Shown here piece by piece: positions 36,763 through 47,195 of a DNA stretch of 64,000 nucleotides. The notes beneath the pieces are model-generated. The model was not told the DNA's origin, searched no databases, and saw nothing but the letters and a program-made list of their open reading frames with translations. The DNA lies in contig JABFSE010000004.1 of the NCBI GenBank assembly GCA_013140765.1, forward strand, positions 1 to 64,000, read 5' to 3'. The translations under genes were made by a program, and so were the position numbers. Each line of letters opens with the position of its first letter. Position 1 is the stretch's first letter. Origin of the DNA: Sulfuriferula sp. GTDB lineage: Bacteria > Pseudomonadota > Gammaproteobacteria > Burkholderiales > Sulfuriferulaceae.

Positions 36763-37062
36763 CTAGGCATAAACACGGGTTAATAATGGCAATTCATGAC
36801 GACGCGCATTGGCTGCTAGAAAATCACCACGCGGCATATAGTCGCCACGCGCCAATGACTCAGCATTCAACTCGGCCGCGCATTCCGACGGCACATCCAG
36901 CAATGCCGCGAATAACACTTCCAGCTCGCGCGCATCCACTTTCATGCGCCCGAATGGATGCCGACCATCTATCGCCACCCAAAATAAACTCACATCCCAG
37001 CTGTGGCATTGGACAGCAGGGTGTTGAAACCATTCGGTTAATTTTTGTTCAAGCGCAGTCAT
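36763..37062 (-). CDS. Hypothetical protein
   Basis: ORF from MTALEQKLTEWFQHPAVQCHSWDVSLFWVAIDG. Confidence 0.6.
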   Translation of the reverse strand: MTALEQKLTEWFQHPAVQCHSWDVSLFWVAIDGRHPFGRMKVDARELEVLFAALLDVPSECAAELNAESLARGDYMPRGDFLAANARRHELPLLTRVYA

Positions 37063-37111
37063 GGTATTTTCCAGTAAAATAGGCAGATTGTTATTATACG
37101 TCGAGAACACC

Positions 37112-37567
37112 ATGCGCTACTGGTTAATGAAATCCGAACCCTCCGATGTCAGCATAGATGACCTTGCCAGCCTCCCCAATCAATCAGTTGCTTGGTACGG
37201 CATACGCAATTATCAGGCGCGAAATTTTATGCGCGACCAGATGCAAGTTGATGACGCAGTGCTGTTTTATCACTCAAGTTGCGCAGAACCTGGCATTGCT
37301 GGCTTGGCACGCGTCAGCCGTCTCGCCTATCCAGACGAAACCCAATTCGACACCAGCAACCACTATTTCGACCCCAAAGCCACCCGCGAAACACCACGCT
37401 GGCTCAATGTTGATGTGCAATTAGTCAAAAAAACCCGCCTCATGCCACTCAAGGAAATCCGCGAATATCCCGAACTCGAAAACATGCGTATTTTACAGCG
37501 CGGTAATCGACTGTCGATTACGCCAGTTGATCCACGCGAATACGAATTCATCATTAGCAAATTATGA
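37112..37567 (+). CDS. EVE domain-containing protein
   Basis: MRYWLMKSEPSDVSIDDLASLPNQSVAWYGIRNYQARNFMRDQMQVDDAVLFYHS. Confidence 0.95.
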   Translation: MRYWLMKSEPSDVSIDDLASLPNQSVAWYGIRNYQARNFMRDQMQVDDAVLFYHSSCAEPGIAGLARVSRLAYPDETQFDTSNHYFDPKATRETPRWLNVDVQLVKKTRLMPLKEIREYPELENMRILQRGNRLSITPVDPREYEFIISKL

Positions 37568-38244
37568 TAAAACTCTACCACCGCTGGTCATCCATGCCCG
37601 CACAACAAGTGCGGCTCGCTCTCGCCTATAAGGGCGTCGCGGTTGAAAGCATCGCATTACCGCAGGCTGACGATGCCATCTGGTTTGAGCTAGGGCACGC
37701 TCGCGCTGATTTAGCCTTGCAAATACCCAATTGCGTCCTGCAAACCGATGCCATGCACATTCTCACTCAGCTCGATAATCTAGTGGGCGGCACACTCATT
37801 TTTCACGGCATAGTCAGCGCAGACGCTTGGCACGCACTCAGCGCATGGCGTGACAGCATCAGCCATCTGCGTAATCGCCTCTACGCCCCCGTATTACCCG
37901 CATTCAGCGACATAGGCGGGGATGAAACTGATTTAGCCCATTACAAAGCCCAAGTACAACACCAATACGGCATGAGCGTAGAGGCGTTATCCAACGACCG
38001 CTATGACGGCTACCAGCAACTTGCCAGCATCGCCCACTTAAACGCATTAGGCAAACACCTCAGCCAACAACGCTTTTACCTCAAAAACACCCTCAGTGCC
38101 TGCGACATCATCATTGCGAGCGACCTTTTTCCGCTACAATTACTCGATGGCGTTACATTGCCGCTAGATTTAATGTACTACATACAACGCGTAGAAACAG
38201 CCTGCAACACCAGCTTGCGCACTGGTCTTATACTTCAACACTAA
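37564..38244 (+). CDS. Glutathione S-transferase-like protein
   Basis: Thioredoxin-like N-terminus IKLYHRWSSMPAQQVRLALAYKGVAVE plus helical C-terminal domain. Confidence 0.75.
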   Translation: MIKLYHRWSSMPAQQVRLALAYKGVAVESIALPQADDAIWFELGHARADLALQIPNCVLQTDAMHILTQLDNLVGGTLIFHGIVSADAWHALSAWRDSISHLRNRLYAPVLPAFSDIGGDETDLAHYKAQVQHQYGMSVEALSNDRYDGYQQLASIAHLNALGKHLSQQRFYLKNTLSACDIIIASDLFPLQLLDGVTLPLDLMYYIQRVETACNTSLRTGLILQH

Positions 38245-38254
38245 AGGACACATC

Positions 38255-38584
38255 ATGACATTTATCGAATTACTCACTTTTATCAGCACCCACAGCAAAT
38301 ACGATATTACCGACGGCGACATCAACAATACGCTTAACGTTGCCATAGACGGTAAACACAAAAACCCCATCATCGGCGACATCATTGCGCAAATGTACAA
38401 AAATAGCGGACTAACCGACACCAACGCTGAAATTGAGCGTGCGCTGGCAATTAAAACCTTAGGGCCTATCCGCTTGTTTTACATGAAAGACGATGCCCCT
38501 GTAGAAGGCTTCCGTCTGGTAGAAAACATCGTTCACGCCATAGACGGCGCATTTAACGACGAGGCCATGCGCCTCAAAGCATGA
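38255..38584 (+). CDS. Hypothetical protein
   Basis: 109 aa ORF in collinear cluster, overlapping next start. Confidence 0.6.
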   Translation: MTFIELLTFISTHSKYDITDGDINNTLNVAIDGKHKNPIIGDIIAQMYKNSGLTDTNAEIERALAIKTLGPIRLFYMKDDAPVEGFRLVENIVHAIDGAFNDEAMRLKA

Positions 38585-39375
38585 GCCTGTATTTAGGCTA
38601 TTATTTGCTCATGGGGCTGGTATCTGGCTTCATCGCAGGCTTGCTAGGTGTAGGCGGCGGGCTGGTGCTCGTGCCTATCCTGCTCTGGCTATTTGTCCTG
38701 CAAGGCTTTGATAGCCAACACATCATACTCATGGCACTGGGCACATCCCTTGCCGTCATTAGCTTCACCGCGATTGCCAGCGTCCGTGCGCATCATGCCC
38801 ACGGCGCAGTTAATTGGGATACTGTACGGCGTATCAGCCCTGGCATTGTATTCGGCACGTTATTCGGTGCATGGTTAGCCAGCCAGTTATCGGCTGTTTT
38901 TCTGCATTATTTTTTTGTCGCTTTTTTATTTTATGCCGCAACCCAGATGTTGCTCAACTTCAAGCCCAACGCCCACCGTGAGCTACCCCAAAATGCTGGT
39001 ATGAGCATAGCAGGTAGCATCATCGGCATCGTCTCAAGCTGGGTAGGCATAGGCGGCGGCACGCTATCCGTACCGTTCATGCTCTGGTGCAATGTCAAGC
39101 TCCACTCAGCCATTGCCACCTCCGCCGCAATAGGCTTCCCCATTGCCGTTGCAGGCGCACTAGGCTACTTAATCACAGGCTGGCGTATCGACCACTTACC
39201 CGTCTACAGCGCAGGCTACATCTACCTCCCCGCATTTATCGCCATTGCCAGCACCAGCATACTCACCGCACCACTAGGCGCAAAATTAGCACACCGCCTA
39301 CCTGTCGCGGTACTCAAACGCATATTTGCTGTTTTGTTGTACGCATTAGCAATTAACATGCTGACACATCTCTAA
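38581..39375 (+). CDS. TauE/SafE family sulfite exporter-like membrane protein
   Basis: GFIAGLLGVGGGLVLVPILLWLF and second repeat GIVSSWVGIGGGTLSVPFMLW. Confidence 0.9.
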   Translation: MSLYLGYYLLMGLVSGFIAGLLGVGGGLVLVPILLWLFVLQGFDSQHIILMALGTSLAVISFTAIASVRAHHAHGAVNWDTVRRISPGIVFGTLFGAWLASQLSAVFLHYFFVAFLFYAATQMLLNFKPNAHRELPQNAGMSIAGSIIGIVSSWVGIGGGTLSVPFMLWCNVKLHSAIATSAAIGFPIAVAGALGYLITGWRIDHLPVYSAGYIYLPAFIAIASTSILTAPLGAKLAHRLPVAVLKRIFAVLLYALAINMLTHL

Positions 39376-39559
39376 CCGAGATACTTATCGCCTTGAGATT
39401 TACACCGCAACCACAACACCCATGACAGGACTCACCATATTATTCACCACCGAAGTCATTAAGCCCTGTTGCTGTTGTGAACTAGCTACCAGGGGGTTAA
39501 TCCAGCCATTACCTGTTTGAAAATGATTGCGTAAGCCGCACCAACGGCAACTCACTTAA

Positions 39560-39725
39560 TCAGAAGAGTGAGACCAATCAGATGGTGGCTACCAAGAGCA
39601 TCGTGGACTACATCGTCGGCTTTTATAGCTGCGCGGTTACATTCCACCTTGAACTAAACTTCACCGATTAACTATGAGCAAGATATGACAACTAAACAAC
39701 CTAGTGATGTGTCTGAAGTTGTTGA
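39560..39725 (+). pseudogene. IS3-family transposase (OrfB) C-terminal remnant
   Basis: Frameshifted TNQMVATKSIVDYIVGFYSCAVTFHLELNFTD / NYEQDMTTKQPSDVSEV, resembling IS3 OrfB ends (…VDYIVGFYN…YEQ…QPIDVSEIT). Confidence 0.7.
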
Positions 39726-40309
39726 CCACTTGCAATCCGTTCGCTTTCGACCTCGCGAGCTAAAACAACCGCATCCCGTAAATTCAATTTCAGCATTACC
39801 TGACCGCCGACGTACCCCGCCAAAGCACATATAGCACGCTGTTCAATCTCATCGGCGTTTGTCAGACCAAGTCGAACCAAAGCGGCGATATCGTCCTTGT
39901 CATTGTCGGCAAAACGGGCAATCTTGCTGACAGCCAAATCAAGGGGAGATAAGACATAAAGCCGAATATGCTCTGTCCCCATATCCAATGGGATGGCATC
40001 ATCGGTATAGTCCTCGTGCATCAAAGCAAAAGTCGAGTTGTAATTGGTGTCAAAATGGACGGCTCCGCGAGTCCCATCTTCCAACGTAACATCGACAATC
40101 AAATCGTTAGGAATAAATACTCGAGCACCGAACTCCGCATCGACATCCGTTGTGACACGCTCTGACGTATAGAGATGAACAGCCATGCCCCCAGCTAGAT
40201 AGACATTTACTGGGCTACGGAGTGAGAGCCTTGCTTCAAGTTGCTTGAACAACTCTCTTAGCCCTTCGGCGAGTGCAGTTCGCGTATGGAATACTGGGCT
40301 TTCTGGCAT
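39701..40309 (-). CDS. DUF6036-like nucleotidyltransferase-fold protein
   Basis: VNVYLAGGMAVHLYTSERVTTDVDAEFGAR...LYVLSPLDLAVSKIARFADNDKDDIAALV. Confidence 0.75.
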   Translation of the reverse strand: MPESPVFHTRTALAEGLRELFKQLEARLSLRSPVNVYLAGGMAVHLYTSERVTTDVDAEFGARVFIPNDLIVDVTLEDGTRGAVHFDTNYNSTFALMHEDYTDDAIPLDMGTEHIRLYVLSPLDLAVSKIARFADNDKDDIAALVRLGLTNADEIEQRAICALAGYVGGQVMLKLNLRDAVVLAREVESERIASGQQLQTHH

Positions 40310-40313
40310 CGCC

Positions 40314-40622
40314 TTAGCACCATTGCAGTTGACGCGAAAGCATGTCGCGTAAACGCGGCAAACTCATTACCCAACCTCGCCTGATGACCTCAGCTGAAGC
40401 CAGCCGATCGTTCGGATGTAAAGCGAAATACCGTTCACTGGCTTGCGTCAAGCACTTCGACTCAGATGGAAACTGGGACTGAACAACCATTGCAGCTAAC
40501 TGAAACACGTTGGCTTCTCGCTGATCTTGCGCCGACTGCGTGACCTCCTGAGCGACAACAGCGCATCGGGCAAGTAGTGCTGATTCAACATCTCTAGCAG
40601 TCATTGCAATCACCCCCAGCAC
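40314..40622 (-). CDS. Hypothetical protein, possible partner of the nucleotidyltransferase-like gene
   Basis: 102 aa ORF, 4 nt upstream of the DUF6036-like gene in same direction. Confidence 0.6.
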   Translation of the reverse strand: MLGVIAMTARDVESALLARCAVVAQEVTQSAQDQREANVFQLAAMVVQSQFPSESKCLTQASERYFALHPNDRLASAEVIRRGWVMSLPRLRDMLSRQLQWC

Positions 40623-40855
40623 AACATGAATTTACGATTTTTGATAGTCCGACTGTACAGTGAAGCGACGATAGTTGCAATGCTGTTTTGCAACTTTTAA
40701 CTTGCGTGACGCGCCTCAGCACGTCGTTATTCAAGAACAGCAAATATAACTACAGCGCAGTCTGCATAGGCGCAGCACATTCTCTGCATCAACACGCCCT
40801 GCCGCACACCCCATCCCGCCCTGTGGCATTGGATGGCGAGTATTGGGCTAAGGCT

Positions 40856-41989
40856 TCAATGTAACAAACCGCCGCGCGTGCTGATAGCGGTAATATCGAC
40901 ATATTCAGAAGCGCGATGTGTACCGTTGACCGTTAAATAATAGCCGCCTAAATCCAAATTACGCGTTTGCATCAGTGCTTGATTAAGCTGTTTAGGTGCA
41001 TCGGCTTGCATCAGTGTTTTAACCAGCCATTTTGCCGCTAAATAACCTTCCATCGTCAAGTGTGACGGGGCTTCATCGCGATATTTTTTCATTGCTTTAT
41101 CAAGTTCACGCACCACGGATAAAGTAAAACTGGCTGGATGTGGAACGACCTGTGTAATCACTACGCCCGCCGCCGATTTACCTGCGATTTCCACCAAAGT
41201 TTGGTGGTTGATTTGTGACAAACCCAACAATAATGCGCCTGGTGAAAGTGGATGATAGGTTTTGACGAAATCAGCCGCAGGTAACGTTTCCAATATCATC
41301 AAAGTGGCTTGTGCGCGACTGGTTTTAATTTTGCGGATAGCCGCTTGCGTATCGGCATCGTTATTTTCACGCAACAATTGCTCGGCAACTAATTGCACAC
41401 CACCGCTCTGCAACACCGACTTAGCCGCCGCAAAGCCATTTTTACCGTAGGCATTATCGGCATAAACGACGGCCACTTTGGTCAAACCCAAAGTTTTGAC
41501 ATAATCCAGCGCGGCTTTTATTTCTTGCGTGTAACTTGGTCGCATAAAATAAACATGCTCCGCTTTGCCCAAATTCACCCCCGAAAATGGCGCAACTAAC
41601 ACCGTTCCGCTCTGCACAAATTCTGGCAACGCCAATGTCGCTTCAACCACGTTATCACCGTAATATCCAAACAGCACATCGACCTTATCTTTAGTTAAAA
41701 AATCATGGGTAATTTGATTGGATTTTTCTACCGAACCTTGGTTATCGCGTACATCCAACATGATTTTTTTACCATGCACACCACCTGCACTATTGATTGA
41801 GTCTATGTAAACCCGTGCGCCCGCCAGAAAGTCTTTACCTAAATCGCCATTCACGCCTGACATATCGATAGATTGACCTACGCGTATTTCTGCCGCCGCA
41901 CTCCAAGCTGAACACAGCACCAGACTTATTAACACTGCAGCTCGTACAAATCCAGAAAAATCCAACATAGTCCATCCCTGCCTAAACAA
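40856..41989 (-). CDS. ABC transporter substrate-binding protein (Peripla_BP_6, branched-chain amino acid/urea type)
   Basis: IRVGQSIDMSGVNGDLGKDFLAGARVYIDSINSAGGVHGKKIMLDVRDNQGSVEKS. Confidence 0.88.
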   Translation of the reverse strand: MFRQGWTMLDFSGFVRAAVLISLVLCSAWSAAAEIRVGQSIDMSGVNGDLGKDFLAGARVYIDSINSAGGVHGKKIMLDVRDNQGSVEKSNQITHDFLTKDKVDVLFGYYGDNVVEATLALPEFVQSGTVLVAPFSGVNLGKAEHVYFMRPSYTQEIKAALDYVKTLGLTKVAVVYADNAYGKNGFAAAKSVLQSGGVQLVAEQLLRENNDADTQAAIRKIKTSRAQATLMILETLPAADFVKTYHPLSPGALLLGLSQINHQTLVEIAGKSAAGVVITQVVPHPASFTLSVVRELDKAMKKYRDEAPSHLTMEGYLAAKWLVKTLMQADAPKQLNQALMQTRNLDLGGYYLTVNGTHRASEYVDITAISTRGGLLH

Positions 41990-42092
41990 TAAAGAACCGC
42001 CAGTTTATTGCATCTTTGTGACATTATCATGAACACACACGCAGGCTAAAAATCAGGTTAAAATTGGGTTTTACTTCCAGAGAGCACGCATC

Positions 42093-43319
42093 ATGCCCGT
42101 GAATTTAGCCGCACCGATTGCTGAAAACTTATTGCCCATAGCTGGCGTTACCATAGGCATAGCCTCGGCGGGGATTAAAAAAGTCGGGCGCAAAGACGTG
42201 ACCCTGATGTTGCTCGCGCCCAATAGCCGCGTCGCTGGCGTATTCACCCAAAACCGCTTTTGTGCCGCACCTGTTATCGTGGCTAAAAAGCACCTCGCCA
42301 AAGCTGCGCCGCGTGCGCTGATTATCAACACGGGCAATGCCAATGCAGGCACGGGTGACGATGGTCTGGCACGCGCTCGCGCTGTATGCGACGCACTGGC
42401 GGCACTGCTACCATGCCGTGAGCCTGAAGTTTTGCCGTTTTCCACAGGGGTGATTATGGAGCCACTGCCTGCCGACAAAATTATCGCCGCCTTGCCTGCC
42501 GCGATAGCCAACTGTAAAGCCGACAACTGGTTTGCCGCCGCCAACGCCATCATGACCACTGACATTGTTGCCAAAGCCAGCTCACGGCAAATCAAACTAG
42601 GCGACAAAACCATCAGCATCACGGGCATAGCCAAAGGCTCGGGCATGATACATCCCAATATGGCGACCATGCTCGGCTATGTCGCCACCGATGCCGCGAT
42701 TAGCCAGGATGCGCTGCAAGCCTTGGTCAAACACGCCGCTGATTTGAGCTTTAACTGCATTACCGTGGATGGAGATACATCCACTAACGACTCCTTTATG
42801 CTCATCGCCACAGGGCAGGCAGGCAACACGGAAATCACCGATTGCAACAGCGTGGATTACTTGGCATTGGCTGCTGCAATAACCGATTTATCGCGCGAAC
42901 TCGCGCAAGCCATAGTGCGCGATGGCGAAGGCGCGACCAAGTTCATGAGCATCATCGTCGAAAGCGGACGCGACCGCGACGAATGCCGCAAAATCGGCTA
43001 TGCCATTGCCCACTCACCGCTGGTCAAAACCGCATTTTTTGCATCCGACCCTAACCTGGGTCGCATCTTGGCGGCTATCGGTTACGCAGGCGTGGCGGAT
43101 CTGGATGTGAATACGTTGCAAATGTATCTGGGCGACGTACTCGTCGCTGAAAACGGCGGACGCGCCGCCAGCTATCAAGAAGCCGATGGTCAGCGCATCA
43201 TGCAGCAAGCCGACATCACCGTGCGCGTCGTCCTCAATCGTGGTGATGCTGACGCGACTTTATGGACTTGTGATTTTTCTTACGACTACGTCAAAATCAA
43301 TGCCGAATACCGCAGCTGA
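42093..43319 (+). CDS. argJ: Bifunctional glutamate N-acetyltransferase/amino-acid N-acetyltransferase
   Basis: [23 protein letters not shown] autocatalytic region; [18 protein letters not shown]. Confidence 0.96.
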   Translation: MPVNLAAPIAENLLPIAGVTIGIASAGIKKVGRKDVTLMLLAPNSRVAGVFTQNRFCAAPVIVAKKHLAKAAPRALIINTGNANAGTGDDGLARARAVCDALAALLPCREPEVLPFSTGVIMEPLPADKIIAALPAAIANCKADNWFAAANAIMTTDIVAKASSRQIKLGDKTISITGIAKGSGMIHPNMATMLGYVATDAAISQDALQALVKHAADLSFNCITVDGDTSTNDSFMLIATGQAGNTEITDCNSVDYLALAAAITDLSRELAQAIVRDGEGATKFMSIIVESGRDRDECRKIGYAIAHSPLVKTAFFASDPNLGRILAAIGYAGVADLDVNTLQMYLGDVLVAENGGRAASYQEADGQRIMQQADITVRVVLNRGDADATLWTCDFSYDYVKINAEYRS

Positions 43320-44169
43320 TTTAAGCGGGCTCATCACCCGCGCCGAAAACGTACTGGCGCGGCTGGAACACTGGCTACCCGCGCCACCGCCGCCAGTTGA
43401 TTTAGCTAACGCCATCGCCTATCGCTGGCGGCGGCGCGGCGAACGTGGCTGGCTGGAAGCCATAGCGCATCCGCAAATGCTGGATTTATCACGACTCACA
43501 GGCATAGACCAGCAAAAACAGCGCATCAGCCAAAATACGCAGCAATTCGTCAGCGGCAAGCCTGCCAACAATGTATTGCTCACAGGCGCACGCGGTACGG
43601 GCAAATCATCGTTGATTAAAGCGATGCTCACTGAATATGCCGCACAAGGCTTGCGCGTGATAGAGGTCGATAAAGCGGATTTAGTCGATTTAGCCGACAT
43701 TACTCAGCAACTCGCAGGCAGGGCTGAACGTTATATTATATTCTGCGACGACTTGTCGTTTGAAGCCGAAGAAGCAGGCTACAAAGCCCTCAAAGCCGCG
43801 CTCGACGGCACGCTCGCCGCCCCGCCTGATAATGTCTTAATCTACGCCACATCCAACCGCCGCCACCTCATGCCCGAATACATGAGCGACAACGAAAAAA
43901 CCCAGCATCACGGTAGCGAAGTCCACCCCAATGAAGCGGTAGAAGAAAAAATATCGCTGTCTGAGCGTTTCGGGCTATGGCTGTCGTTTTATCCGTTCGA
44001 CCAGGACGCTTATCTTGCCGCCGTGCAAGTCTGGCTGATTGAGTTTCATGCCGTCATCACTAACCCCGACCAGCTCCGCCGCGAAGCACTGCAATGGGCA
44101 CTCGCACGCGGCACGCGGTCAGGGCGTACAGCGTGGCAATTTGCCCGCGATTATGCTGGGCAGCATTAA
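43300..44169 (+). CDS. DUF815 family ATP-binding protein
   Basis: [39 protein letters not shown]...[25 protein letters not shown]; start 43300 overlapping argJ end. Confidence 0.88.
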   Translation: MPNTAADLSGLITRAENVLARLEHWLPAPPPPVDLANAIAYRWRRRGERGWLEAIAHPQMLDLSRLTGIDQQKQRISQNTQQFVSGKPANNVLLTGARGTGKSSLIKAMLTEYAAQGLRVIEVDKADLVDLADITQQLAGRAERYIIFCDDLSFEAEEAGYKALKAALDGTLAAPPDNVLIYATSNRRHLMPEYMSDNEKTQHHGSEVHPNEAVEEKISLSERFGLWLSFYPFDQDAYLAAVQVWLIEFHAVITNPDQLRREALQWALARGTRSGRTAWQFARDYAGQH

Positions 44170-44948
44170 CGTGGCATTTTATAATTGCTCTGGTCAAAGT
44201 TATCAATACCGCATTCCAGTGTGGCTATCCAGTCCAAAAAGGCGTTCACCGCAGGCTTGCCCTGAAACCAGCGTCCATGCTGCGGGACGATGGCATTGAT
44301 GTCCATTTCCCGCACCATATTGACCCAGTAACGACATACTTTGCTCGACACCATATAACGCTGATGAAATCCCTGCATATACTGGATATGCTCACGAAAT
44401 TCAGCCAGCGTAGTAATCGGCGCAGTCACTTTGTCATGATGCACTAATGACGCACCCATATCGCCGCTAAATAAAATCTGCGCACGTGGATCATAAAACT
44501 GAAAATTGCCTTCGGCGTGCAAAAAGTGTGCGGGCACGGCCACAATTTCATCCAGCCCCAACGGTATGCGCATCCCCGCATCAGGAATACCGACTATACG
44601 CCCTGACGTTTTATCGCCAGTACAAAAGTGCGGCACAAAGCGCGACCACAGGCTGGACACATACAAATCCGCATCGGTGGACATCATCCATTTATTCAAC
44701 GACCCCACAATATCGGGATCTTGATGCGAAGCCAGCAAATACTTCAGCTTTTTATAGGGAAAATACTTGCCCATCCCCACTATCAAACCATTAAAAGTCA
44801 TATTACCCGATGGGTCTATCAATGCCCCCTCACCGTTTGATACAATCAAGAATTGATTAGCTTGCACCGCTTCCGCGTTGTCATCGACTAAATCACTGAA
44901 CATCATGCAAATATGTTCACCGTCATTGTAGAGTTCTATGGACATCAT
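44166..44948 (-). CDS. Oxygen-binding di-iron / metallo-beta-lactamase-like protein (ODP-type)
   Basis: LIDPSGNMTFNGLIVGMGKYFPYKKLKYLLASHQDPDIVGSLN...HAEGNFQFYDPRAQILFSGDMGAS...IVPQHGRWFQG. Confidence 0.82.
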   Translation of the reverse strand: MMSIELYNDGEHICMMFSDLVDDNAEAVQANQFLIVSNGEGALIDPSGNMTFNGLIVGMGKYFPYKKLKYLLASHQDPDIVGSLNKWMMSTDADLYVSSLWSRFVPHFCTGDKTSGRIVGIPDAGMRIPLGLDEIVAVPAHFLHAEGNFQFYDPRAQILFSGDMGASLVHHDKVTAPITTLAEFREHIQYMQGFHQRYMVSSKVCRYWVNMVREMDINAIVPQHGRWFQGKPAVNAFLDWIATLECGIDNFDQSNYKMPR

Positions 44949-45011
44949 TACTCGCTATAAAGACACTAATATCCACATACTACAGCAGTACCAACAAATT
45001 AGGAAGTTCGT

Positions 45012-45947
45012 ATGCCATTACCCACCATCCACGTTGCCGCCGCCGCTATTATTCGCGCAGATGGTCAGTTTTTACTTGCCAGCCGCCCTGCTGATAAATC
45101 ATACGCGGGTTATTGGGAGTTTCCTGGTGGCAAGCTAGAAGCGGGTGAATCCGCCTACCTAGCATTAGTGCGCGAGCTAGACGAAGAGTTGGGCATACAC
45201 GTCACTCAGGCCACACCGTGGATTACGCGCACTTACGACTACACCAGCGTGCGCGTGGTATTGAGCTTTTTCCGCGTAACCGCTTGGACGGGTGAGCCAC
45301 AACCACGCGAGGGGCAAATGCTGGCTTGGCAAGATGCTTGCAACGTCAGCGTTGCGCCATTGTTACCCGCTAATTTACCCATTATCAAGGCATTATCATT
45401 ACCAACCACCATGGGTATTACCCAAGCGCAAAACGACGCTCGCGGGTTTTTAGTGCAATTAGATATTGCGTTAGCCAACGGCTTAAAACTCATACAAATC
45501 CGCGAAAAGTCCATGCCCAGCGATGCGTTCCGAGAATTTGCGCACACAGTGACCCAACGCGCTCATCAACATGGTGCGTACACCATTATCAATGCCGACA
45601 TTGCCTTAGCCCACAGCATCGGTGCTGATGGGGTGCAACTCACCTCGCATCAGCTTGCTAACTTGAGCGCACGCCCCGATTTATATTGGGTAGGCGCATC
45701 GTGTCACAATACCGAAGAGCTTAACCACGCCGAACAATTAGGCTGCGATTACGCCTTGCTGTCACCCGTATTGCCCACCGCCAGTCACCCAGGTGCGCCG
45801 ACTTTAGGCTGGGATGAATTTGCTCGCTTATCCGCATCGCGCAATCTCGCTGTTTTTGCCTTGGGTGGATTAAACGCCGACGACCTCAATCACGCCCAAC
45901 AGCAAGGTGCGCACGGCATAGCATTGCTACGCGGGGCATGGCTATGA
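45012..45947 (+). CDS. Nudix hydrolase fused to thiamine-phosphate synthase-like domain
   Basis: Nudix box GGKLEAGESAYLALVRELDEELGI followed by ThiE/TenI-like LIQIREKSMP...GADGVQLTSHQL...ALLSPVLPTASHPGAPTLGW. Confidence 0.92.
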   Translation: MPLPTIHVAAAAIIRADGQFLLASRPADKSYAGYWEFPGGKLEAGESAYLALVRELDEELGIHVTQATPWITRTYDYTSVRVVLSFFRVTAWTGEPQPREGQMLAWQDACNVSVAPLLPANLPIIKALSLPTTMGITQAQNDARGFLVQLDIALANGLKLIQIREKSMPSDAFREFAHTVTQRAHQHGAYTIINADIALAHSIGADGVQLTSHQLANLSARPDLYWVGASCHNTEELNHAEQLGCDYALLSPVLPTASHPGAPTLGWDEFARLSASRNLAVFALGGLNADDLNHAQQQGAHGIALLRGAWL

Positions 45948-46369
45948 AATCAAACTGGCTGTTAAAATACGGCTTCCCGCTGTTGATTATTGGTATTGCT
46001 GTCGTCGGTGGCATTTATCAGGGCTGGCAACATCAGCACCAACATACGCCGCAAATTGCCTGCCCAGACCCATTAAAAAACTGTCTGTTTCAGCTTAATC
46101 GGCAAGCCGTTCATGTTGAATTTTTAGCCCCGCCGTCAGGTTTACACCCTTTTATCCTACGCGTACAGCTGGCTCATGCGCAAAAAATCAACGCGCACTT
46201 CACTATGCGCGATATGGAAATGGGTTACAATCAATATCGTTTATTGCCATTATCGCCGCAACTTTGGCAAGCCAAAGTAGTGCTACCTGTGTGTGTAACA
46301 GGACGGCACGACTGGATACTGACGCTGGAAATAGATGATCAAAAAGTGGAAATCCCTTTTACCGGCTAA
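45938..46369 (+). CDS. Hypothetical membrane-anchored protein
   Basis: N-terminal TM segment YGFPLLIIGIAVVGGIYQGW. Confidence 0.65.
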   Translation: MAMKSNWLLKYGFPLLIIGIAVVGGIYQGWQHQHQHTPQIACPDPLKNCLFQLNRQAVHVEFLAPPSGLHPFILRVQLAHAQKINAHFTMRDMEMGYNQYRLLPLSPQLWQAKVVLPVCVTGRHDWILTLEIDDQKVEIPFTG

Positions 46370-46371
46370 AA

Positions 46372-46405
46372 CCGTCACCAAACTGTCATAATTCCACTTT
46401 ATAAT
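46372..46405 (+). promoter_or_regulatory. Pho-box-like repeats plus -10 upstream of phoU
   Basis: CCGTCAC-CAAA-CTGTCAT (11 bp period) then 10 bp to TATAAT at 46400-46405. Confidence 0.6.
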
Positions 46406-46429
46406 CAGGACACCTTAAAGGAGTGCGAC

Positions 46430-47134
46430 ATGCCGCAAGAACATACCTACAAACAATTTGATACCGACTTAGAGAACATGCGTGCTCGCGTGTTACAAAT
46501 GGGCGGTCTGGTTGAACAGCAAATCACGCAGGCAATAGAAGCCTTGGTTAATGCTGACTTCACATTGGCGGATCAAGTCGCTGAAAACGACCATTTAGTC
46601 AACGCCTTAGAAGTGGCTATTGATGAAGACGTGACGCAAATCATTGCGCGTCGTCAGCCTACTGCATCCGACTTACGCATGGTGATGACCGTAGTTAAAA
46701 CCATTACCGATTTAGAACGCATCGGTGACGAAGCCGCTAAGGTTGCGCGTATGGTACGCGAAATCCATCAAAACGGTCGCGTTATCCAGCCTAAATTCAA
46801 CCAGATAGAGTTTATGAGCGGCATAGTGCTCGATATGTTGCATCAATCATTGGACGGCTTTGCCCGCCTAGATGCCTCAACAGCAGCAGACGTATCTCGT
46901 AGCGATATACAAGTCGATGAAGAATACCACTTAATTCTGCGCAACCTCATCACCTACATGATGGAAGATCCGCGCACCATCACTACTTTCATCGACATCA
47001 TGTTCATTGCCAAGGCGATAGAGCGCATGGGTGACCATGCTAAAAACATGTCTGAATACGTGGTTTATATGGTCAAAGGTAAAGATGTGCGCCACACCAC
47101 CATAGAAGTAATCGAGCGCGAAGCACTCAGCTAA
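46430..47134 (+). CDS. phoU: Phosphate signaling complex protein PhoU
   Basis: TYKQFDTDLENMRARVLQMGGLVEQQI...IGDEAAKVARMV...AIERMGDHAKNMSEYVVYMVKGKDVRH. Confidence 0.96.
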   Translation: MPQEHTYKQFDTDLENMRARVLQMGGLVEQQITQAIEALVNADFTLADQVAENDHLVNALEVAIDEDVTQIIARRQPTASDLRMVMTVVKTITDLERIGDEAAKVARMVREIHQNGRVIQPKFNQIEFMSGIVLDMLHQSLDGFARLDASTAADVSRSDIQVDEEYHLILRNLITYMMEDPRTITTFIDIMFIAKAIERMGDHAKNMSEYVVYMVKGKDVRHTTIEVIEREALS

Positions 47135-47155
47135 ATCGACTACATTAGACTCACT

Positions 47156-47194
47156 AAAAACGCCATTGCTACTTAAAAATAGCAATGGCGTTTT
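47156..47194. terminator. Bidirectional intrinsic terminator between phoU and AddB-like gene
   Basis: AAAAACGCCATTGCTA-CTTAAAAA-TAGCAATGGCGTTTT. Confidence 0.88.
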
Positions 47195-47195
47195 G

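Noticed and set aside
42071-42670. 199 aa minus-strand ORF opposite argJ
   Set aside because: Shadow ORF fully antisense to a clear argJ; no family features.
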